NCBI GenBank assembly: GCA_029891345.1
Contig: CM057009.1
Coordinates: 298,445,466-298,509,465, forward strand
Reading direction: 5' to 3'
Source: Dryococelus australis
Taxonomy: Eukaryota > Arthropoda > Insecta > Phasmatodea > Phasmatidae
Length of the DNA stretch: 64,000 nucleotides
This document shows positions 44,691-54,180 of the stretch, in pieces; position 1 is the first letter of the stretch; each line of letters opens with the position of its first letter. Under the pieces are notes generated by a model, which saw only the letters and a program-made list of their open reading frames with translations, did no database searches and was not told the origin of the DNA. Position numbers and translations under genes: made by a program.

Positions 44691-46820
44691 TGTAATACTA
44701 CAAATGATACCGACTCACCTCTTATGATGCCAGTATACCAACTACACCCAAGTGAGAGTCGAACCCCGCCAACTTGTACATGGACATTGCAGAAGTGCCA
44801 CAACCTTGGAGTGCACTTCTGAACATGTGGATACGAAGGTTGCGCAAGCCAGTGGCACGAGGCCCTCCCCTCCCCCGTGCTGTGAGCCAACAAGCCATCA
44901 GCCACCTCGGGGCACAGCCAAGCGCCACCGAATACGCACGAAGCCGAGAGATGACCAGAAGGTTACTACCCCCACTACGGACTCGCGCTAGAGGGACATC
45001 AAACTCCCCCCACGACCCGCCATCGCACCTGTCCTTCGGACTATATAATCCGTGCGCAGCAGGTCTCGCAAGTTGTTTCTTTCTGATCTTCGAGCTCACT
45101 CCACCACTTCTTGTAATAGGGCCTTCGACAACCTCCAAGTCTTTCAGCATATTACCAGAGGCTGCTCCATTGTCGACAGCAGTCTTCAGCAGCCACCAGC
45201 GGCTACCGCCATTGCCGTCACAAGAGACTTCTGCAGCAGCAGATACCAGAGACTTCATTGACATCAACTTCTACCATCTACCAGAAGCTTTCTCTGTTTT
45301 TACCAAACACAATTCACTAAGGATTCCTTCTAGAACAGTAGTCGCCTCTATTTGCTGGTAGGAGCAACTACCCTCCCTGCTACTAGAGCAGTGGATCTTT
45401 TAATTTAACCGTCTCATCTAGACATCCCGAAGTTAGTTAGCCAACATTAAGTATATTCTTATTTAGCCGTCGACTTTGTACATTCTTGTTTAGCCCAGAA
45501 CCAGGTCACCTACACCTGATCAGGATAGGTTACTTTCAGCATTCCGTCTGCTTGGTTAGGAGATAGCACGTGTCACTGTATTTATTACGTTCTTAATAAA
45601 TACAGCTTTGTTCTTTTAACCGAGAGTATTCTTTACAGAGAGTCCTTCACTGCGCCTGCTAGGAACTGTTAAGATTGTGCACTGCTGACCAAAACCAGAT
45701 ATTTAACTACGAACTAGACCAGGACTGTGGATCTCCTTCAGGAATCAAGCAGTCATATACATACACCATTCGACGGCCACCTGTTCTAGACCTCTGGGGA
45801 TAGAAGAGCAGAGCCCCGACCCCTAGCAACTCATCCAACCAGGGAGACAGTATGCTTGGGTTGTATCCCTACCGGAGCACCTAGGTGCTGGCGGGAATGT
45901 TTGCTTGAGTATGACGGCCTGGTCTTGGTTGCCACTCACACCAAGTAGCAGCAGGAACGCGGTCCATACAGCTCAACGGTTCTGGTCTGCCCACCAGTGG
46001 CAGGGGGCCTTCTGGAGCACCGAGCTCGTGCCAGCAGCTACTACTGTCTGAACACTATTATAAGGAATTGTTTTGCATTCGCAGTGCAAAAACTATACCA
46101 TTGAGCGGCGTCCTTCACTCTATGATTTTTTAGGTGAGGCACTGGTTAAGAAGAGAAGAGCAAAGGATAGCTCACCTCACTGCCAAGCAGCAGTCTGTAT
46201 TGGCCCCACCGACTTTGGACATACAGGCGGAACATGACCACACTGCCTCAGTCAGATACTTAGAGAAACCGACCTCTCCCGTATTTACATATATTGGTTT
46301 TCCTCCGTACACCCGTAAGCATCATGACTACAATCCCATTCTGCATGGTCTCATACACTGGACCGAGGTGAGACTCAGGGTTTCTAACACCAGGTTCTGG
46401 AGCCCAGAAGCTACAGTCTGGAATCAACGATACCGTGTTGGCCTACACGGTATCACTGACCTTCAGCCCATGGACTGCACTGCCTGTTCCAGCCAGCAAC
46501 CAGAGCCATTAACCAGAAGCAGCTCTACCGATGGCCGAAGCAAAGCTAAGTAAGCCAGGTAACTTCGACACCTCCCGCCAATTGAATACATTGATATGTA
46601 AACCCCTAGTGGGATATAAGGTGTCCATCCGCAAGTCACTAGTCAGTCAGACTATCGACAAATTCTTACCGACCCGCTAATCAACAGGCGCAATTAAGGT
46701 AAAGGGCAGCAAACGCCAAGTTGACCAGTAAATGCCTATTGCTGCGTGCTTGGTCTAGCGCAATCAAAGATCAAAGCCTTGACAACCATGCCAGCTATTC
46801 TTTAACCCGGCACATGTTAA
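44691..46820 (+). repeat. Gypsy element 2, 5' LTR (copy d)
   Basis: Diverged but collinear with copies a-c. CTATATAATC is at 45041-45050, AATAAA near 45596, and the CCTACCGGAGCACCTAGGTGCTGGCGGG block is around 45870-45895. U5 extends to the primer site at 46822. The U5 frame at 46134-46553 (139 codons) keeps LRREEQRIAHLTAKQQ and RVSNTRFWSPEATVWNQRYRV, so the coding pattern survives in the most distant copy. Confidence 0.75.
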
Positions 46821-46980
46821 GTGGTTTTCTGGCTCCCAAAGTAGGGCATCAGAGTAATTAACTGTTCGCAGCATAAGCCGAACCAGACCAACCCGACCCA
46901 GAGACCTAAGGGTCAAGCCGGGAAAGCGAAGCGGACTTCAGGGAGTCTAGTAAACACCCCTTGGTGCCCATAGCCATCAG

Positions 46981-47380
46981 TATGTCAAAGGTTGAGATCA
47001 ACACCGCCGAGGGTGCAAACCATGACTCAGAAACCAATAACATAACAGAAAAGAAGTGTAACCATGCCAACTGCTCTGGTACTGGACCCCTTCTTATTGA
47101 ATGCAATTTCTGTGGCAACATATTTCACCACCTATGTTTAGAATGGACAGACAAAGTTCAAAATACAGAAGGTCTTGAGTAAAGGTGTGAAACTTACCGC
47201 CTACAACCAACCACGTTCTGCAATGTCACCTGCCCTGGCTCAAGTATTAATAAGATACGCTGCACTATGTGTAGTGAACCGTATCTCCATGCCTGTATAG
47301 GCTGGCCAGACGAATGAGTCACATTGCCAGGCATGGCCTACCAATGTGAGAGATGCAGACAAAAACACACATCCCACTTC
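46981..47380 (+). pseudogene. Gypsy element 2, gag N-terminus with two PHD-like fingers
   Basis: Finger 1 (47060-47195): KCNHANC, ECNFC, HHLCLEW, then RCETY, where a Cys has become Tyr. Finger 2 (47215-47365): FCNVTC, RCTMC, YLHACIGWPD and YQCERCRQKH. Both show the Cys4-His-Cys3 spacing of PHD fingers, with the Trp after the His-Cys pair that PHD domains often keep. Stops at 47180 and 47315 interrupt the frame. The same two fingers lead gag in element 1, so the arrangement belongs to the family. Confidence 0.7.
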
Positions 47381-47449
47381 CGCAAGTCACGAACTTTGCG
47401 CATATTTATACAACACGGAACAGCATCAGGAGAACCAGCAACCAGACGG

Positions 47450-48250
47450 GACGATAATATACAGATAACGGACTTTGCGGGCAGATCACATGAGGACCCG
47501 GTAGCATTCACGCAGGAATGAGAAAAGGAATTCAAGGAAACTGACCTTCCCACGAAGCAGTGGGTAAACCCAGCCCAACTATACTTAAAGGACCTTGGGC
47601 TAACGTGGTGGGAACGCTATGGTGAGTTCCTCACTGAGTGGAAACACTTCAGTAACAGATTGGCAACAGAGTTTACCGGCGAGGAGGTGTTGGCTAGCTT
47701 AACCACGCAGTTTTACAGCCAAACCCACGTACCTGAAGATGAAGCAGAAATATTTATTCACTGAAAAGAACACATTTTTAGACGAGTAATTCCCGGGGTT
47801 GACAAAGCGGCATCCGTCTGATCTATCAGCAGAATGCTATTACCTAGCTTGAGAAACATCTTACTCACAGCTAAATCTACAGCCATTCACAAATTGGTAG
47901 AACGTGCAAGAGAGGTGCAACAAAACTTGCGGCACAAGCAGCATTTGACAAACCTCATCTGGTAGAAACCCCTGAGTCACGAACTCCACCAGTCGAGACA
48001 CCTGAGAATGCACTCGCTTCTACACCACACCTCACATTTGTGCCAAAGTGCTGGTTCTGTCCTTGAAATCATTGGAACAAGGACTGTCCACATAAATCTG
48101 CTGGATCAGTGATCCCAGCTAATAAATTCAGTGGGACAGAAGCCCCAAATCAGTCAAATACTACTGTGAAACCTACCCCCGCTCCGAAGACGGGAAACGA
48201 CGCCGCCAGGTTGCGAAGCAGGCCACCACCACCGAATCACAAGGGCCCAG
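47450..48250 (+). pseudogene. Gypsy element 2, gag capsid region
   Basis: TKQWVNPAQLYLKDLGLTWWERYGEF, then TEWKHFSNRLATEFTGEEV match the element 1 gag closely. CWFCP-stop-NHWNKDCP at 48053-48090 is the zinc knuckle, intact apart from the stop. Stops at 47521, 47761 and 47820 and a frameshift near 47920 break the frame. Confidence 0.8.
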
Positions 48251-48299
48251 CCTCCAAGGGTTAAACGAGGAACCGATACTCCCCATAGCTCCACATATT

Positions 48300-48640
48300 G
48301 AAATCAAAAATGGAAGCAGAGTCCTCGCATTATTAGATTTGGCCAGAACTGGAAACTTTATCTGCAGTAACCTGTTAGCTCCGGGACACTTATCTGCTAT
48401 GCGACCTCAGTTAAAGACTGTACGAATGGTACAACATGATGCCAACCTCCACGTTGACAGACAAATCACGCTAACAATGCACTTACACCGAATTCATACT
48501 CAAACTGAGTTCGTCGATTCACCCGTACAGTCAGAAGTGGTAATACTTGGCTGCCCATGGCTCTAGCAAAAATAGTGTATCATTGACCATTGGGTAGCAC
48601 CACGTGTACTTGGGTAGTAAGGATAGGGTAACAGTGAATT
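48300..48640 (+). pseudogene. Gypsy element 2, protease
   Basis: ALLDLARTGNFICSNLL carries the catalytic Asp, but the following Ser-Gly is lost. VVILGCPWL is the second conserved box, followed by a stop. The match to element 1 is collinear (RPQLKTVRMVQHDANLHVD). Confidence 0.8.
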
Positions 48641-48876
48641 GGGACCACAACTCCGAAACTGTCGTGCCTGAGCCCATAGACCCCGCTTGCATTAAACCAT
48701 GAACTGGGTGAAACAGAAATTAACGAACTAAAACAAGTGCTGGATGACACGCCAGTGAAGTTGGACATGGAGGTTTGCTACGCCATACTCGTTCGATTCA
48801 ACACGAGATCTGGACGACAGAAGCCCCGGTATATAATCGCCCATACTGAGTATCAGCATGATGCGGTGACCTGATA

Positions 48877-50257
48877 ATGGAACAGGTAAACAATATGAAA
48901 GACCAGGGAATTGTAAAACCATTGGATTCCATATACGTATCCCATGTGGTGCTGGTCCCGAAGAAAGACGGTCCGCTCAGTTTGTGCATAAACAACAAAG
49001 CTTTGAATGACGTGACACATCCCATCACTCCCCCAGTCATTGACCTAACCCATACACTGCGAAACATTAGGGAGGCAAAAATTATTCAGTATCCTAGATA
49101 TGGAGTCAGAGTACTGGCAGATTGCTGTGCATCCAGACAGCCGGAAGTACACTGCATTTACGACACCCGAGGGTGAAACCCTACAATTCAGGGTGATGCA
49201 GTTTGGGTTAAAGAACGCCCCTGCAATGTTCCAATGCCTAACAACCGCATAGATATTGACCGGGTACATCGGAGAGTTTTGCTTCGCATATCTTGATGAC
49301 GTGATAATATACTCAACACCTGGGGGGAGCACCTTCGTTCACATACAAAGAGTTCTCGAATGCCTGGAACTCCATGGGATGATGTGCAAGCTTTTCAAGA
49401 GCTATTTTGGAAAGTCATTCATTGACTACCTAGGCCATGTGGTCTCTCCAGAAGGGAATTTTGCACAACAAAGCTCCATACAAGCAATCCAAGAAGCCGA
49501 AGAACCTACCAATAAGAAAGAGTTACGACGGTGCCTGGGTCTGTGCAACTGGCTACGGGACTTCATGCAGAATATTGCTCACCACATGGCACCACTTCAC
49601 CCGCTCCTTGAGAAGGAAACCCATTGGCGATGGGGACAGGAACAACAACAAGCATTCCAAAATTTGAAGAACAGCTTCGGAAGTATTCACCAACTCCAGC
49701 GACCTAAAGAAGATCAACCACTAATTTTACAGACTGACATGTGTCAGAATGGTCTGGGGGCCGTACTATACCAGCAAGATACAGACATCCACCCACATGT
49801 GATAGCATATGCTTCGACCCGGTTGAATGAAACGGAACAGCGCTATCACATAAACAAACAGGAGTGTCTGGCAGTTATCTGGGTGGTGCAAAAATATTGC
49901 TATTACATCGAGGGGCAACACTTCATCTTGCGCACCAAATCTAAGGCCCTCCAATGGCTACACGAGTCGCAGAACGCTAAAGCCAAACTCGGGTGGTGCG
50001 ATATATTGCTCACGGAGTTCAATTTTGAGGTACAACATTGCCCCGACAAAACTAAAAACCTGCCAGACGCCCTTTCCCATTTCCCGACGTTGGAGGAGGA
50101 TGCGAAAGCCGAAGAGGAAGAAGGGGAAAAGATGTCCCCTCCCCCTCCGCTAGAACAAAGTCCGGAGGAACAAATCCGCCTCCTCCGGATACAGATAACC
50201 CGTCACGAAATTACGATAAACCAGCAGGAGGATCCGGAAATTCATCATCTGCTATGA
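48877..50257 (+). pseudogene. Gypsy element 2, reverse transcriptase and RNase H
   Basis: GIVKPLDSIYVSHVVLVPKKDG and LCINNKALNDVT open the fingers. After frameshifts at about 49090 and 49250 (FRVMQFGLKNAPAMFQ lies between) a 333-codon frame begins at 49256. It holds the catalytic YLDDVIIYS, DYLGHVVSPEGNF, KKELRRCLGLCNW, then RNase H (QTDMCQNGLGAVLYQQ with Asp, QECLAVIW with Glu, SKALQWLHES where TDSKALQW is expected, so the third acidic residue is changed to Lys) and HCPDKTKNLPDALSHFP. This is the best preserved TE coding stretch of the window, still non-functional upstream. Confidence 0.88.
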
Positions 50258-50345
50258 GAACATAGTAGGAAAAAGAGACAACGTCTACTGGGCCGAAGAC
50301 TTGCAGGGACGGATCAGAAAAGCAACAAGGCCAAAAATAACCATT
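50150..50345 (+). pseudogene. Gypsy element 2, integrase stub across a deletion
   Basis: QQEDPEIHHLL, the start of the integrase zinc-binding region, is followed directly by VGKRDNVYWAEDLQGRIRKATR, which in element 1 lies about 700 bases further on, after the catalytic core. The HHCC end and the whole DDE core are therefore deleted at about 50258. Confidence 0.8.
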
Positions 50346-50399
50346 TCCGGGTGACATGCCCAGACCTGAAGACGACGACACCATCGATACACCTCAATT

Positions 50400-51720
50400 G
50401 TATTCTGAAGACGACCCGACACCAATAATGGCACCTCCTGAAGTCGAACCAAGGCCAACGAAGAGGCCAGAGGCATGAACCAAAGAAACCAATAGGGAGC
50501 CAAGCTACTCAGGTCCTTGGAAAGTAGACTTAGACCCATGCCGAGGAGCAGCTTACATCAGATCACTGCCCTCAACACCTCGCAGCTATGCAGAGAAAGT
50601 AGCTGCAAGACGTGACAAAGTGAACCCTAGCTGCTCCAAAGTGTCATGGCGTAGCACCCGAGACCGCGAGTATGGCCAAACAGCCCGTCGATTGAGACAA
50701 ATTAGCAAAAGATCGGAACAGCAATCGGTGAGGGGTATGAAAACAACCCAAGCGCCTACCCCTCGACCTAGTACAACTCCCAAGCCAGAGACCAAGACCG
50801 TTCCAGCTTCCACGAACCGACCCCTGCTCCGGATAGCGAGAAATCACGACTGCAGGGGGCATTGAGCACTGTCGACGGCAACACTTCACCACAACCTCCT
50901 GCCATGCAGGAAACTCCACCCGTCGGCACCATCGAGGACGAGAGGCCCGTTCTGCCTCCTACTCGATCAGCATCCGATGAAAAAGACATTGAGAACAATG
51001 ATGCCCCCCACTACCATATAATTGGTGCAACACCCACAGTCTAGGTTGAGTCTTTCCCTTGCACTGTCTATACAAAGGACCTGAACAACAAGACCATCGA
51101 TGCCTCCAACGACCCGGACCTTCGATGAGGAGCATCAGCAGTCGAGGTGGAGGGCTGTTGTCCGCTACTCCCTCACACTGCCACTTCAGGCATCGAGACC
51201 GTTGATGCCTCCCACTACCCTACACCTGATGCAACTACCTCGACGAAGGACCTGGACATCGAGACCTTTGATGCCGCCAACTAATCACACCTTAGGTGAG
51301 GAGCATCTGCAGTCGAGGTGGAGGGCGGTCGACCGCCACTCCCTCGCACTGCCACTTCATAGAAATATCCTGCCCTACGGGTAGGAACCTGTGCAGTCGG
51401 GGTGCAGGACCTTCTTGTGTTACTCCCCCGCATTGCCTCAGTATCCGTTGTTTCTGTGTCCTCCCAATCAGTAGCTGCAGAATCAGAAGCCACAACACCT
51501 TGTGCTGAAACATGACACCTGATGCCCCCACGTGCCACCAAGGCAGATTAAATCGCCTGGCCAGTACCGGTCGCCATGGAGACCCACGTCGAGGTTTACG
51601 TGGCCATATCCGGCACAAGCAGCACTTTGGCCGAGAGGCAACCCGGCTAAACCCACACCCGCCAACCACAAGTAAGTGCAGTGCTCAGTAATATGAGAAT
51701 TAAAGCAGTAGTCGTGAACC
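50400..51720 (+). pseudogene. Gypsy element 2, Pro/Thr-rich tail with decayed repeats
   Basis: AYIRSLPSTPRSYAEKVAARRDK and SKVSWRSTRDREYG at 50550-50680 match the element 1 tail (VRSLPSTPCSYTYKVAAHYDK). Repeat-like units then follow with GATPTV, DASNDP, SAVEVEG, ETVDASHYPTPDATT and SAVEVEGGRPPLPRTATS between 51010 and 51360. The unit layout agrees with element 1 although many stops have accumulated. Confidence 0.65.
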
Positions 51721-51890
51721 ACTACTGAAAATAGTAAACAGGACTCGTTACAGACATGTAACTAGTGACAATTACACTAGTTGCCCAGTCAAAGACAGTG
51801 AGATATAGGCAAAGACACACACATTAGGCTAGTTTAATAGGGTAAAACTACAACACTTAGCCTACCCAGCTGTCATTAAGCGGGGGAAGT

Positions 51891-52510
51891 GTAGGAACCG
51901 GTGAGGTAAATCTATTAGTAGTAAATATTCAGACACTTGACTAAGTGCAACCTGCAATCATTAGAATTAGTAAGAAAAGCAGTTATTACGCTGTATGTTT
52001 CTCAACCAGTCCAAATATACGTTTTACACCTCACCAACAACAATGTTCCGTAAATGGTCGACAGCCCACACGTAAATGTAGACACTTATAGACACACTTC
52101 ACAGTGCCGATGTTATACATGAAGACAGAGACGTCACCAACTGTACCTATTAGAATTAGAACTTCGTATAAGATGGACTCCTGTAAGGAAATTAGCTAAC
52201 TTAGATTTTTTAATATATGACTTGATGTGTAGGTACACATGTAAATATGACTTTGAGTTTTAATAGTGTTCTTGTGAAGAAAAACCTACAAAGAATGATT
52301 CTCAGTCCTACAGGGTTATATGCCAGTGTACTATGTTTTCTCATTTCTTTCTTGTGTACTTCTTTTAAATATCTTGTGCACCAACTAAGAGTCGACCCAG
52401 AACTCTGAGCCTTATAAAGTAAGGGTACGCACTCCCTTGAAACCTGTCCTCAATAAAGAAACACAACGGGGTTACTACTGAAAGAATTAAGAATTACATT
52501 ACAAATTTTA
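51891..52510 (+). repeat. Possible LTR of a different type at the 3' end of gypsy element 2
   Basis: TGTAGGAACCGGTGAGG directly follows a polypurine tract, the position of a 3' LTR. CCTTATAAAGTAAGG at about 52410 could be a TATA box and TCAATAAAGAAACACA at about 52450 a polyadenylation signal. The sequence does not match the 2-kb gypsy LTR. It may instead be interior sequence of LTR element II. Confidence 0.4.
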
Positions 52511-53300
52511 ATGGACGTAAATCAATTAGAAAGTAGGGAATACTACGTTCCTTTATGAAACTCCTGTCGCTTCCTTACAAAAGGGCTCAATGAAAATAAT
52601 CTATAGTCATAGGAGTAAAATATTAATTGTTATATGATTAGCATGCTAAAGAATTTAAGCAATTAAGTGAAAAATAGACCTATGTTAATATTAAGTAAAA
52701 TTAAGTAATTAGTGCAAAAAACACAGTGTTCCCCAAGGTATGTTATTCATAGACAAAATGTTATATTGTTTACACATAAATGTATAGTAATTTTCATTTC
52801 AGATCTATTTTAATAACAATGTCAATTAAATTTTCAAAGCATACGATAAAACAAATAATGTATAAACTTAATACATATTGTAACGGTAGGAGATTTTAAT
52901 GTATAAATTTCTAAAAGTAAAACCTAATATAAATATTGTCATTTCATGAAAAATATTCACTTTGAATAATATTTGATTCATTCCAAAGCCACAGATAGGA
53001 AGGCAAGGACTTTAAGCAAATTCAGGGCCATGACCACACTCATTCACGCTCAGCAGACAGCTCCCTCTATTTACAAAGCTTTCCAAGCAAGAAAGAAGGC
53101 AAGGCAGCTCCTTCACCCCACTATCCTTGCATTGGCATACCATACGACCCCAAACTCCTTTCCATAGTGAAGATAAGTAAACCATCCTTATTTCCGATGC
53201 CATGAAGCAGACGTGGGTTTACCTTGACAAGACGAATCCAGTCCAATAGGCCATTCCAAAGCTGGGGACAGCTTTTTATTTTTTTGGAAAAGGAGGGCAA
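52511..53300. other. Interior of LTR element II, right part
   Basis: AT-rich to 52970. A G+C-richer patch then holds a 64-codon frame at 52973-53167 without recognised family, ending at the polypurine tract GGAAAAGGAGGGCAA before 53301. Confidence 0.45.
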
Positions 53301-53829
53301 TGTTATGGTCCGGACAAGCCATGCCCATAACACTGGCTAGAGTGGATACCCGACCCATGAGAACGTGACACACCGCTGCAATCAGGGCGAGGTCACAAGC
53401 TGAGCAACGTTTGGAAAACAGCATCCCAGTTTACATACGATGCCAACTAATAAATACCAGAGGAGACATGAAACAGGGCCTGACAACAGTCAGCGGCCGC
53501 GGGTCAAGAGGACCGCTGCAACCAAAACATGATCGCAAGCAGCCTTCGGCCATCAGGACTAAGGTGACAAAGTTCCAATAGCTTCAGAGACTTTAGCTAA
53601 TTATTAATAACGTGGCTTCTGCTTATTTGGTTAACAGTATTACAAGTGGCTCCTCCGATTTAACACACACTACTGTAGAGTGTTGTAATAACGGTCATTG
53701 CTTTCGGTTTTATATAAAGAAGTTAGAATTAACCAATTCTTTAACTTGAGCTACTACGAACCCCCAATCCTGTTACTAAAAAACGCTGGGATTACTGTTT
53801 AGTTTGTGATAAAGGTCAAAGCCACAATA
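53301..53829 (+). repeat. LTR element II, 3' LTR
   Basis: Partner of the LTR at 41289. Small insertions and deletions separate them, for example GAGAACGTGACACA present only here at about 53359, so the insertion is not recent. Confidence 0.82.
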
Positions 53830-53995
53830 ATATGCCCAGCTGTGGTGACCATGTTAAGAAGAGGTCAGACCCAGCGAAGTACTTGGCCACTCTGTGGTAC
53901 GGTGTGTTGGACAGGATAACTGTCTGTCAAACTGAGATCACATCATTAGTTTTATTTTATGCTTCATGTCCTCCATCAATTGCCCTCTTACCAGG

Positions 53996-54074
53996 AGGGA
54001 GGGAGGGAGGGAGGGAGGGAGGGAGGGAGGGAGGGAGGGAGGGAGGGAGGGAGGGAGGGAGGGAGGGAGGGATG

Positions 54075-54154
<80 letters not shown>

Positions 54155-54180
54155 AGAGAGAGAGAGAATGTGTGTGTGTG
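53996..54180 (+). repeat. Compound microsatellite (GGGA)n-(GA)n-(GT)n
   Basis: About 80 bases of GGGA units are followed by about 90 bases of GA and a short GTGTGTGT. It lies within T1; copy A has only AGAGAGAG and GGGAG patches at 62620-62665 in the corresponding place. Open frames over it (RERERE, SLSLSL) are artefacts. Confidence 0.95.

Larger units (their letters stand above)
44691..51890 (+). mobile_element. Ty3/gypsy retrotransposon, element 2, nested in LTR element II
   Basis: It is a relative of element 1. 5' LTR about 44691-46820, primer site 46822-46847, gag with two PHD-like fingers, protease, the best reverse transcriptase/RNase H frame of the window, an integrase cut to a stub, and a repeat-rich tail to about 51720. 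It ends at a polypurine-like AGCGGGGGAAG (51880-51890). The following TGTAGGAACC does not match the 5' LTR, so its 3' LTR is missing or replaced. Confidence 0.83.
41289..53829 (+). mobile_element. LTR element II inserted in T1
   Basis: Direct LTRs 41289-41825 and 53301-53829 share most of their sequence, beginning TGTTATGGTC and ending CCACAACA or CCACAATA. ATAT flanks both outer ends (41285-41288 and 53830-53833), a 4-bp duplication. GGAAAAGGAGGGCAA before the right LTR is a good polypurine tract. After removing gypsy element 2, the internal parts (41826-44690 and about 51891-53300) hold no recognisable gag or pol. It looks like a non-autonomous derivative, possibly of a gypsy-group element given the 4-bp duplication. 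Confidence 0.83.

Noticed and set aside
44752..45361. Open frames of up to 195 codons over gypsy LTR copy d
   Set aside because: They lie across the promoter and U3/R region, are not conserved in frame in copies a-c and reflect the G+C-rich LTR.
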